Source: a bacterium
Lineage (GTDB): Bacteria; DYJV01; JALVYZ01
NCBI GenBank assembly: GCA_027037705.1
Contig: JALVYZ010000416.1
Location: 1-6,446 of the forward strand
Length of the DNA: 6,446 nt
Direction: 5' to 3'
The stretch's first letter is position 1, and each line of letters starts with the position of its first letter. The translations under genes and the position numbers were made by a program. Below the pieces are notes generated by a model that worked only from the letters and a program-made list of their open reading frames with translations, did not search any database and had not been told where the DNA came from. This document shows positions 1 through 5,418 of this stretch, piece after piece.

Positions 1-1
1 A

Positions 2-964
2 AAATTTAGAGCTACTCAAATTTTTAATTGGATATACGATAAAGGAATATTTGATTTTAATTTAATGAGCAACATCTCTAAAAAAGATAGAGAAGCACTA
101 TCTAAAACATTTTCAATTTATATCCCTGAAATTCCATATATTTTGAAATCTAATGATGGCACAATTAAATTTGCAATTAAATTAAAAGACAATAATATAG
201 TTGAGTCTGTTCTAATTCCTGATGATGATAGACTTACTTTATGTGTTTCAACTCAAGTTGGATGTAGAATGGGATGCAAATTTTGTTTAACAGGCAAACA
301 AAAATTTATAAGAAATCTTGAACCTCATGAAATAATTGATCAGGTTCTTGTGGCAAAATTTTTATTATTAAAGAAAAAAATAAAAATTACAAATATTGTT
401 TATATGGGGATGGGAGAACCTCTTGATAATATAGAGAATACAATAACTTCCTTAAAAATTTTAAACGATGATAATGGTTTTAACTTTTCAAATAGAAAAA
501 TTACAATCTCAACTTGTGGCATATATGATAAATTCAAAAAGTTATCAGATAATTTTGATGGTAACTTAGCTATTTCTTTACATTCTGCAGACAATGAAAA
601 AAGGACATTTTTAATGCCAGTAAACAAAAAATATCCTTTAGAAAAGTTAATAGAACATTGCAAAAAATATCCATTAAAAAATCGTCAAAGGATCACTTTT
701 GAATACATTTTAATTAAAGATGTAAATGATTCAATTAATGATGCAGAAAAACTTTATAAAATTTTAAAAGGGATTAAAGCAAAAATTAATTTGATTAAAT
801 TCAATGAATATCCAGGTTCTGAATTTAAAGCTCCTGATGATGAAAAAGTGGAAGAATTTCAAAGATATTTATTTAATAAAGGATTAACAGCACTTTTAAG
901 AAAAAGTAAAGGAAAAGATATATTAGCTGCATGTGGTCAACTTTTTTCAAGGAGAGATAAATGA
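2..964 (+). CDS. rlmN: 23S rRNA (adenine-2503-C2)-methyltransferase, radical SAM, 5'-truncated by the window
   Basis: RlmN methylates C2 of A2503 in 23S rRNA and usually also A37 of some tRNAs, in the cytoplasm, by a radical SAM mechanism. The reading frame is already open at base 2. The 21 codons before the first ATG (65) encode the family's N-terminal helical segment ([14 protein letters not shown]), so the true start lies upstream and ATG 65 is internal. Numbering from that ATG, the radical SAM cysteines CxxxCxxC are C67, C71 and C74. C60 and C290 (in AACGQL) match the two extra catalytic cysteines (C118 and C355 in E. coli) that carry the methyl intermediate. GEP (117-119) fits the SAM-binding region and the [11 protein letters not shown] block is also conserved. 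All catalytic cysteines are present, so the enzyme should be active. Its TGA overlaps the ATG of rfbA (ATGA), implying coupled translation. Identification is very secure. Confidence 0.97.
   Translation, partial: KFRATQIFNWIYDKGIFDFNLMSNISKKDREALSKTFSIYIPEIPYILKSNDGTIKFAIKLKDNNIVESVLIPDDDRLTLCVSTQVGCRMGCKFCLTGKQKFIRNLEPHEIIDQVLVAKFLLLKKKIKITNIVYMGMGEPLDNIENTITSLKILNDDNGFNFSNRKITISTCGIYDKFKKLSDNFDGNLAISLHSADNEKRTFLMPVNKKYPLEKLIEHCKKYPLKNRQRITFEYILIKDVNDSINDAEKLYKILKGIKAKINLIKFNEYPGSEFKAPDDEKVEEFQRYLFNKGLTALLRKSKGKDILAACGQLFSRRDK
949..954 (+). promoter_or_regulatory. Shine-Dalgarno site for rfbA inside the rlmN 3' end
   Basis: AAGGAG lies 6 nt before the rfbA ATG at 961, within the last codons of rlmN. 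It is the best ribosome binding site in the window; most other starts here have weak or no SD. It supports the ATG at 961 and independent ribosome loading on rfbA in addition to coupling through the ATGA overlap. Confidence 0.75.
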
Positions 965-1833
965 AAGGAATAATATTAGCAGGTGGTGCAGGTACAAGAC
1001 TTTATCCAATAACAAGAATTATATGTAAACAATTATTGCCTATCTATGACAAACCAATGATTTACTATCCTTTATCAATTTTAATGCTTGCTAAAATAAA
1101 AGATATTTTAATTATCTCAACATCAGAAGATATCCCAAAATTTGAAAAATTATTTGGTGATGGCTCTAAAATTGGAATTAATATTTCATACAAAGTTCAA
1201 CCTGAACCAAAAGGGATTGCTGAAGCATTTATAATTGGTGAAGAATTTATTGGAAATGATTCAGTTTGTTTAATATTAGGTGATAATATTTTTTATGGTC
1301 ATGGACTATCAGATATTTTAAAAGGAGCTAAAAAAGAAGTTGAAAATAATAGCGGCGCAACTGTTTTTGGCTATTATGTTAATGATCCAGAAAGGTATGG
1401 TGTTGTTGAATTTGATAAAAATGGCAATGTTTTAAGTATAGAAGAGAAACCCAAAAAACCTAAATCTAACTATGCTGTGACTGGTTTATATTTTTATGAC
1501 AATTCAGTAATTGAAATTGCCAAATCAATAAAACCTTCATGGCGTGGAGAACTTGAAATAACAGATGTAAATAAAGAATATTTAAATAGAAAAAAATTAA
1601 GAGTAAAACTCCTTGGAAGAGGCTTTGCATGGCTCGATACTGGCACTCATTTAAGCTTAATTGAAGCATCTGAATTTATTGCAACAGTTGAAAAAAGACA
1701 GGGTTTAAAAATAGCATGTATTGAGGAAATAGCATATCAGAATAATTGGATAGATGAAGATCAATTAAAAAAATTAGCAGAACCTTTATTAAAAAGTGGT
1801 TATGGAGAATATTTATTAAAATTGTTAAAATAA
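961..1833 (+). CDS. rfbA: Glucose-1-phosphate thymidylyltransferase (dTDP-glucose synthase)
   Basis: RfbA/RmlA condenses dTTP and glucose-1-phosphate to dTDP-glucose, the first step toward dTDP-rhamnose and other deoxysugars used in O-antigen or other surface glycans; it is cytoplasmic and usually tetrameric. The 290-aa product is the length of the short RmlA type and collinear with E. coli RfbA. It has the nucleotidyltransferase signature [11 protein letters not shown] (8-18), catalytic K23 in [11 protein letters not shown], metal-binding D108 in LGDNIFYG and D226 in WLDTGTH, plus EEKP (161-164) and the sugar-binding VTGLYFYD block. Small deviations are C22 where Ser is usual, and EPKGIAEA (82-89) where the family usually has PDGLAQA near the base-binding Q80. 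No rfbB, C or D lies in the window, so the rest of the pathway is elsewhere or just outside. It follows rlmN by a 4-nt overlap and ends 9 bp inside the convergent pilD. Confidence 0.96.
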   Translation: MKGIILAGGAGTRLYPITRIICKQLLPIYDKPMIYYPLSILMLAKIKDILIISTSEDIPKFEKLFGDGSKIGINISYKVQPEPKGIAEAFIIGEEFIGNDSVCLILGDNIFYGHGLSDILKGAKKEVENNSGATVFGYYVNDPERYGVVEFDKNGNVLSIEEKPKKPKSNYAVTGLYFYDNSVIEIAKSIKPSWRGELEITDVNKEYLNRKKLRVKLLGRGFAWLDTGTHLSLIEASEFIATVEKRQGLKIACIEEIAYQNNWIDEDQLKKLAEPLLKSGYGEYLLKLLK

Positions 1834-2589
1834 ATTAAGGTATAGATTAATAATTTTATCACCAAAGTACAAATATATAATAGCTGCTACTGAAAGAAAT
1901 GGTCCAAATGGAATCTGCAAATTTCTATCTTTTCCTTTTAAAAGCATAAAAGGGACACCTATTAAAACACCTAAAAAAGAGCCAAAAAAAATAACAAAAA
2001 AAATTGATTTTGGTCCTAAATAAGCGCCTATCATTGCAAGTAGTTTGACATCCCCTCCGCCCATACCTTCTTTTTTAGTGATAAAATAGTATGATATAAT
2101 GATAAATAATAATATCCCTCCCCCAATTAAAATTCCTAATAATGATTGTTTCCAGTTAATAGAAGTTGGGAAAAATGAAAAGATAAAACCTATGATTGTG
2201 CCACCAATGCTTATTTCATCAGGGATAATCATATATTTTATATCTGCAAAAATTACAATTAATAATAAAAAAATGAATATTGAATAAAAAAAGAAATTAA
2301 ATGAAAAACCATAGAAATGATAATTAACAATTAGAGAAATTCCTGATAATAATTCTACAATAACATATATAATTGAAATCTTTTTATTGCAATAAGCACA
2401 CTTTCCTCTTAAAAAAATATAACTTAAAATCGGGATATTATGATACCATTTTAATTTATTTTTACAAAATGGACAATGTGAAGGTGGAGAAATTATTGAT
2501 TTTTCCTCAGGAAGCCTATAAATACAGACATTTAAGAAACTTCCAATACATGCACCAATAATAAAGAGATAAATTGAAATTAAATCCAT
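1825..2589 (-). CDS. pilD: Type 4 prepilin peptidase / N-methyltransferase (A24 family)
   Basis: This inner-membrane aspartic protease cleaves the leader of type IV prepilins or type II secretion pseudopilins and N-methylates the new N-terminus. The 254-aa product has the full bifunctional layout. The N-terminal TM (about 4-24) carries [13 protein letters not shown] cytoplasmic domain follows with two CxxC pairs (C39/C42 and C64/C67), typical of the zinc-binding methyltransferase region. The TM-rich peptidase domain has catalytic D116 in [11 protein letters not shown] and D180 in [15 protein letters not shown], the GxGD-type motif. The start ATG at 2589 lies 10 nt inside the end of the ROK kinase gene, so it is the last gene of the minus-strand operon and probably translationally coupled. 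A GGGG run about 11 nt upstream is only a weak SD. No pilin or pil assembly gene is in the window, so whether it serves pili or secretion cannot be said. Confidence 0.95.
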   Translation of the reverse strand: MDLISIYLFIIGACIGSFLNVCIYRLPEEKSIISPPSHCPFCKNKLKWYHNIPILSYIFLRGKCAYCNKKISIIYVIVELLSGISLIVNYHFYGFSFNFFFYSIFIFLLLIVIFADIKYMIIPDEISIGGTIIGFIFSFFPTSINWKQSLLGILIGGGILLFIIISYYFITKKEGMGGGDVKLLAMIGAYLGPKSIFFVIFFGSFLGVLIGVPFMLLKGKDRNLQIPFGPFLSVAAIIYLYFGDKIINLYLNLF

Positions 2590-3452
2590 AAAGAAATCGC
2601 CCCAAATATTCCTGCATCTTTTAATTCACTTTTTTTTATATCTACCTTTTGCATCAAATGAGGAAGGATAGTTTTTTTAACTCCATTCATAAAAAAATCA
2701 TAAAATTCATAGAATTTTTCACTAATTCCACCTGCAATATATACAATTTCAGGAGCAAAAATATTTACCAAATTACCCACAGCAACACCAAGATATAAAA
2801 ATCCTTCTTCTATAATTTTTGTAGCTTTTTTATTTCCATGTTTATGCAAATTATATAAATCTAAAAATTCCTTCAAATTTTTATCACCAAATCTATTTAG
2901 CATTCCAGAAGATGAAGAATAGGCTTCTACACAACCTCTTTTACCACAACTGCAAACAGCACCATCAGGTATAACATTAATATGTCCTAATTCAAAACCA
3001 ATTCCTCTTGAAGAATTCAACATCTTTTTATTTAATACAACACCTCCTCCAATTCCTGTTCCTAAAGTTAAACATATTAAATCAGAAATATCACTATTTG
3101 AAAACTTTAAATGAGCTAATGCTGCTAAATTTGCATCATTTTCTACTTTTAAATTTATCTTTTTTTCTCTAAAATACTCTACAATATTAAATCCAACTGA
3201 ATCTGGAATATGAGGTGAAAATATTATTATACCATTTTTATCTAAATTCCCAGGAAATCCTATTCCTACTTTATAAAAATCATATTTTTTTTTAAAAAAT
3301 GAGATTATATTTTGAAGTGATATTAAAAAATCTTTTAATTTTTTAGGCGTTTTTAAATATTTTTTTTCAATTATCTCATTTTCTTTTAAATCAAATATTC
3401 CTGCTTTTATATTAGTTCCACCAATATCAATCCCAAGAATATAATTAGTCAT
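2580..3452 (-). CDS. ROK-family sugar kinase (glucokinase-like)
   Basis: ROK kinases phosphorylate glucose or related hexoses and amino sugars with ATP in the cytoplasm. The 290-aa product shows the phosphate-binding DIGGTNIKAG (9-18), the END motif with catalytic D106, the second phosphate loop GTGIGGG (131-137), and the ROK zinc site: H157 in ELGHINV plus C167, C169 and C174 in CSCGKRGCVEAY. There is no N-terminal HTH, so it is an enzyme and not a ROK repressor. Exact substrate specificity cannot be read from the sequence; glucokinase is the default guess. I chose ATG 3452 because the product then begins just before the first beta strand, as in the family. A longer version from ATG 3512 would add 20 unrelated residues and overlap most of the 51-aa gene. 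The chosen start overlaps the end of that gene by 8 nt. Only a weak GGA precedes it, so coupling is likely. Confidence 0.92.
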   Translation of the reverse strand: MTNYILGIDIGGTNIKAGIFDLKENEIIEKKYLKTPKKLKDFLISLQNIISFFKKKYDFYKVGIGFPGNLDKNGIIIFSPHIPDSVGFNIVEYFREKKINLKVENDANLAALAHLKFSNSDISDLICLTLGTGIGGGVVLNKKMLNSSRGIGFELGHINVIPDGAVCSCGKRGCVEAYSSSSGMLNRFGDKNLKEFLDLYNLHKHGNKKATKIIEEGFLYLGVAVGNLVNIFAPEIVYIAGGISEKFYEFYDFFMNGVKKTILPHLMQKVDIKKSELKDAGIFGAISLWI

Positions 3453-3600
3453 TTTTCCAGATATAATATATTGGACATTCAAGTCTGAATTTACATGGTT
3501 TTTCAGGTGCAAGGCATTTTATTTCATCTTTATCTGGATATATTTTTTTACTAAATTTTTGACATAATAAATATTTTCTATCTTTATCACTATTGTCCAT
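3445..3600 (-). CDS. 51-aa four-cysteine small protein, function unknown
   Basis: This short ORF was read directly from the minus strand: ATG at 3600-3598, 51 codons, TAA at 3447-3445. It exactly fills the space between the P-loop kinase (11-nt overlap at its start) and the ROK kinase (8-nt overlap at its end). AGGGAG at 3614-3609, 8 nt before the ATG, is one of the few good ribosome sites in the window. The product is charged and lysine-rich, with no signal peptide or membrane segment. Four cysteines sit at 13, 29, 36 and 42. The last three form a compact Cx6Cx5C block (CLAPEKPCKFRLECPIYYI) ending in an aromatic stretch. Such a set could bind zinc or an Fe-S cluster, but this is inference. 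I do not recognise the family with certainty. Position, SD and fit make a real gene likely. Confidence 0.78.
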   Translation of the reverse strand: MDNSDKDRKYLLCQKFSKKIYPDKDEIKCLAPEKPCKFRLECPIYYIWKND

Positions 3601-4132
3601 TTTCAACACTCCCTATTATCTTAACTATTTTTTGAAAACAGTCATCTTTTGAGGTATCAATTTTATACAATTTATCCTCTGGAATTACAAATCCCTTAAA
3701 ATTTTCTTTCTGTTTCAAATAAATTTCCCATGTAGCATCAGAAATATTATTCTTCTCTTTTAATCTTTTATTTAATCTTTCTTTAATAATATCATCTGTG
3801 GCATAACACCAAAAAAATATATATTCTTCACCACAATTTTTTAATTTTTCCTGCATATCAATAGATGAAAATGTTGCATCTAATATCACATTTTTTTCTT
3901 TTTCTAATAATTTTTTACCTTTATTGATTAAATTATTATAGGTAAGCTCTGTCATTTTTTTTGAATATAATCCTTCACCAAAATTTTCAAAAATATGTTT
4001 AGTAGAAGTAATGTGTGCTATATCTTTTCTTATTTTATCAGAATTTAAATGTGGACAATTTAAATATTTGCTTAACTTTTTAGCAATATAAGATTTACCT
4101 GAGCCTGAAAATCCAGCTAACACTATTAACAT
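3590..4132 (-). CDS. P-loop kinase (AAA_33 / COG0645-type ATP-binding protein)
   Basis: This is a 180-aa nucleotide-binding protein of the small zeta-toxin/adenylylsulfate-kinase-like P-loop group. It starts directly at the first beta strand. The Walker A motif is GFSGSGKS (7-14), followed by the NSDKIRKDI block (about 30-38) that in relatives contacts the phosphate acceptor. VILDATFSS (about 82-90) is the Walker B-like strand, and RLNKRL is a lid-like arginine segment. In many bacteria this domain is the C-terminal half of a bifunctional 'aminoglycoside phosphotransferase/ATP-binding protein'. Here it is a separate gene whose ATG overlaps the stop of the APH-like gene by 7 nt, in another frame. 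The substrate is unknown; it is probably a small-molecule kinase acting with its neighbour. No SD is visible, so translation is probably coupled. Confidence 0.85.
   Translation of the reverse strand: MLIVLAGFSGSGKSYIAKKLSKYLNCPHLNSDKIRKDIAHITSTKHIFENFGEGLYSKKMTELTYNNLINKGKKLLEKEKNVILDATFSSIDMQEKLKNCGEEYIFFWCYATDDIIKERLNKRLKEKNNISDATWEIYLKQKENFKGFVIPEDKLYKIDTSKDDCFQKIVKIIGSVENGQ
3609..3614 (-). promoter_or_regulatory. Shine-Dalgarno site for the 51-aa cysteine protein
   Basis: AGGGAG on the minus strand, 8 nt before the ATG at 3600, lies inside the last codons of the P-loop kinase gene. It decides the start of the small gene and argues that this stretch is translated and is not just a spacer before the ROK kinase. 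Confidence 0.6.
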
Positions 4133-5127
4133 TTTATATAACTATAAGCTAATTCAAAATATTTTTTTGCTTTTTCCTTAATCATTTTTTTATAATCTTC
4201 TTGAATTGAAGGATCATCCAATAAAAATGAAGTAACTTTTCCTCTTACATAAGCTCTATAAATTTTATAAAAATTTAACAATATCTCAATTTCTTTGTCA
4301 TCTGAAAGTTCAATATATTTTTTTATAAAATATTCTGAAAATTCTTTATAATTATTATAATCTAAATCCATACTTAAAAAAGCAATTTCATTTGCAACAT
4401 CTATAATTCTAAATCTATCATTAAATTCAATACAATCAATAATAAAAATTTTATCATTTTCTTTTATAATATGTTGAAGATGCAAATCTCCATGACATTC
4501 TTTAATTCTACCCTCTTCTATCCTTCTAAAAAGTAATTCTTCATACTCTTTATAAAAATTATTGGTAAATTCTTTCAATTCATTATAAACATCTTTTTCA
4601 ATTGTTATATTAATGTATTTTTCAGTTTGAGAAAAATTCTCATCTGTGGTTATTTTCATATTTTCAATTGATTTTTTGGCTAATTCATAAGGAGCAGGAT
4701 ATTTTTCATGAAAATAATATAATTTTTCTGCTAATTTTTTAAAAAAGTCTTTTTTAACTTTATTCTGTTTTAACAAATTTAACAAAGAATAATCTTCATT
4801 GATTTTTTTCATAACAACAGCATATTCAACAATCTCACCATCTCCATTAAAATAGTAATCATCTCCTTTTTTTCTAATCTCAATTACTTTTTCATAAATT
4901 TCTGGAGTTAACCTTGAGTTTAAAACTATCTCCTGTTCACAATAAAATTTTCTTTTTTCAAGAGTAGTAAAATCTAAAAATCCAAAATCTACTGGCTTTT
5001 TTATTTTATAAACTTTTTCTTTTGAAATTAAAACATAAGATATATGAGTTTGAACAAGATCGATTTTATCTGGATTATCTGGATATTTTTCGGGATTTAA
5101 TAAGGATTGAATAATATCTGGCAGCAT
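4126..5127 (-). CDS. Aminoglycoside-phosphotransferase-like kinase (COG2187 type)
   Basis: This 333-aa protein belongs to the APH/choline-kinase-like fold, in the subgroup usually fused to a P-loop domain. The N-terminal part has the subgroup's block THISYVLISKEKVYKIKKP (28-46), with the lysine-rich ATP-site strand, and GFLDFTTLEKR (49-59). The catalytic Brenner motif is CHGDLHLQHI (211-220), with D214 the presumed base. The metal-binding DCIEFN (231-236) is followed by RIIDVANEIAFLSMDLD. H219 stands where many APHs have Asn; in this subgroup His is, as I recall, common, so I do not read it as damage. It should not be called a resistance gene: the physiological substrate of this subgroup is not established. 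It starts 2 nt after the flagellar-like gene, without a visible SD, and overlaps the P-loop kinase at its end. Confidence 0.88.
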   Translation of the reverse strand: MLPDIIQSLLNPEKYPDNPDKIDLVQTHISYVLISKEKVYKIKKPVDFGFLDFTTLEKRKFYCEQEIVLNSRLTPEIYEKVIEIRKKGDDYYFNGDGEIVEYAVVMKKINEDYSLLNLLKQNKVKKDFFKKLAEKLYYFHEKYPAPYELAKKSIENMKITTDENFSQTEKYINITIEKDVYNELKEFTNNFYKEYEELLFRRIEEGRIKECHGDLHLQHIIKENDKIFIIDCIEFNDRFRIIDVANEIAFLSMDLDYNNYKEFSEYFIKKYIELSDDKEIEILLNFYKIYRAYVRGKVTSFLLDDPSIQEDYKKMIKEKAKKYFELAYSYIKC

Positions 5128-5129
5128 TT

Positions 5130-5336
5130 TTATGCAAAGGTATCAATAATAGTGCCTAACAGCTCATCATTTGTTTTTATAACTTTTAAATTTGCCTCAA
5201 CTTCTCTTTGACCTTCCATTAGATTAACCATATCCTCTGGCAAGTTTTCTAATTTACTATTTGCAATATTTTCAGCACTTTTATTTATTTTTTTGTATGC
5301 ATTTTGTATTCCATATAAACTTGATGAGATTCTCAT
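5130..5336 (-). CDS. Flagellar rod/hook-like mini-protein (FlgC/FlgG-type termini joined, no middle)
   Basis: The 68-aa product resembles the two ends of flagellar rod/hook proteins brought together. Residues 3-27 (SSLYGIQNAYKKINKSAENIAN) match the N-terminal rod helix, where family members read roughly 'L..A...L..TANNIAN'. Residues 34-68, with DMVNLMEGQREVEANLKVI and LLGTIID, match the C-terminal helix of the axial proteins. The globular middle is replaced by about six residues. In full-size relatives these helices pair to form the rod and hook core, so this may be a minor axial or basal-body subunit, or a short coiled-coil partner. I chose ATG 5336: a TTG start at 5354 would lie upstream of, and across, the TATAAT promoter box and adds no family-like residues. 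It heads a six-gene operon and faces a FleQ-like activator. Confidence 0.8.
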   Translation of the reverse strand: MRISSSLYGIQNAYKKINKSAENIANSKLENLPEDMVNLMEGQREVEANLKVIKTNDELLGTIIDTFA

Positions 5337-5342
5337 ATTTTT

Positions 5343-5371
5343 ATTATAAGGCAAATTCTTCTAAAAATCAA
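5343..5371 (-). promoter_or_regulatory. Sigma-70-type promoter of the minus-strand operon
   Basis: On the minus strand TTGATT (5371-5366) and a perfect TATAAT (5348-5343) are separated by exactly 17 nt. The predicted transcription start falls at about 5336, which is the A of the ATG of the flagellar-like gene or a base or two away, so the message may be leaderless. AT-rich DNA produces chance -10 boxes, but the paired boxes, the ideal spacing and the position in the only gap make this credible. Confidence 0.6.
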
Positions 5372-5385
5372 TAATTTTTTATTGA
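5368..5385. promoter_or_regulatory. 18-bp palindrome, candidate operator between divergent promoters
   Basis: TCAATAA-TTTT-TTATTGA is a perfect 7-bp inverted repeat around a 4-nt centre, in the middle of the 82-bp intergenic gap. It overlaps the minus-strand -35 box (5366-5371) and the possible plus-strand -35 box (5382-5387), so a bound protein could control both directions. The half-site resembles the TCAATAA-like half of FleQ boxes described in Pseudomonas. That link is inference only. Confidence 0.45.
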
Positions 5386-5410
5386 AATTTAAACCAGTTT
5401 AATGTAAAAA
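5382..5410 (+). promoter_or_regulatory. Possible plus-strand promoter for the sigma-54 activator
   Basis: TTGAAA (5382-5387) is followed after 17 nt by TAAAAA (5405-5410), a 4-of-6 match to the -10 consensus. The predicted start, about 5417, lies next to the ATG at 5419, where no SD is visible. The -10 is weak, so this is tentative. Confidence 0.3.
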
Positions 5411-5418
5411 TATTCACG

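Noticed and set aside
400-663. Minus-strand open frame inside rlmN
   Set aside because: It is antisense to a clearly conserved gene and has no family features.
1466-1669. Minus-strand open frame inside rfbA
   Set aside because: It is antisense to a conserved enzyme, with no SD and no recognisable motif.
2099-2561. Two plus-strand open frames inside pilD
   Set aside because: They are antisense shadows of the membrane-protein gene, with low-complexity content and no start signals.
3450-3512. Longer ROK kinase starting at ATG 3512
   Set aside because: The added 20 residues do not resemble the family, and the extension lies over the 51-aa gene in another frame. The product from 3452 starts at the expected first strand.
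4126-5127. Reading the APH-like gene as an aminoglycoside-resistance gene
   Set aside because: It belongs to the housekeeping-like subgroup usually fused to a P-loop domain. No mobile element is nearby and its composition matches the neighbours.
5337-5354. Earlier TTG start (5354) for the flagellar-like gene
   Set aside because: It would put the TATAAT box inside the coding region and adds six residues without family similarity. A short AGAAG-like run precedes it, so it is not fully excluded.
5402-5407. Start-stop ATGTAA just upstream of the activator
   Set aside because: It could act as a minimal upstream ORF, but it lies within the likely promoter, has no SD and is expected by chance in AT-rich DNA.
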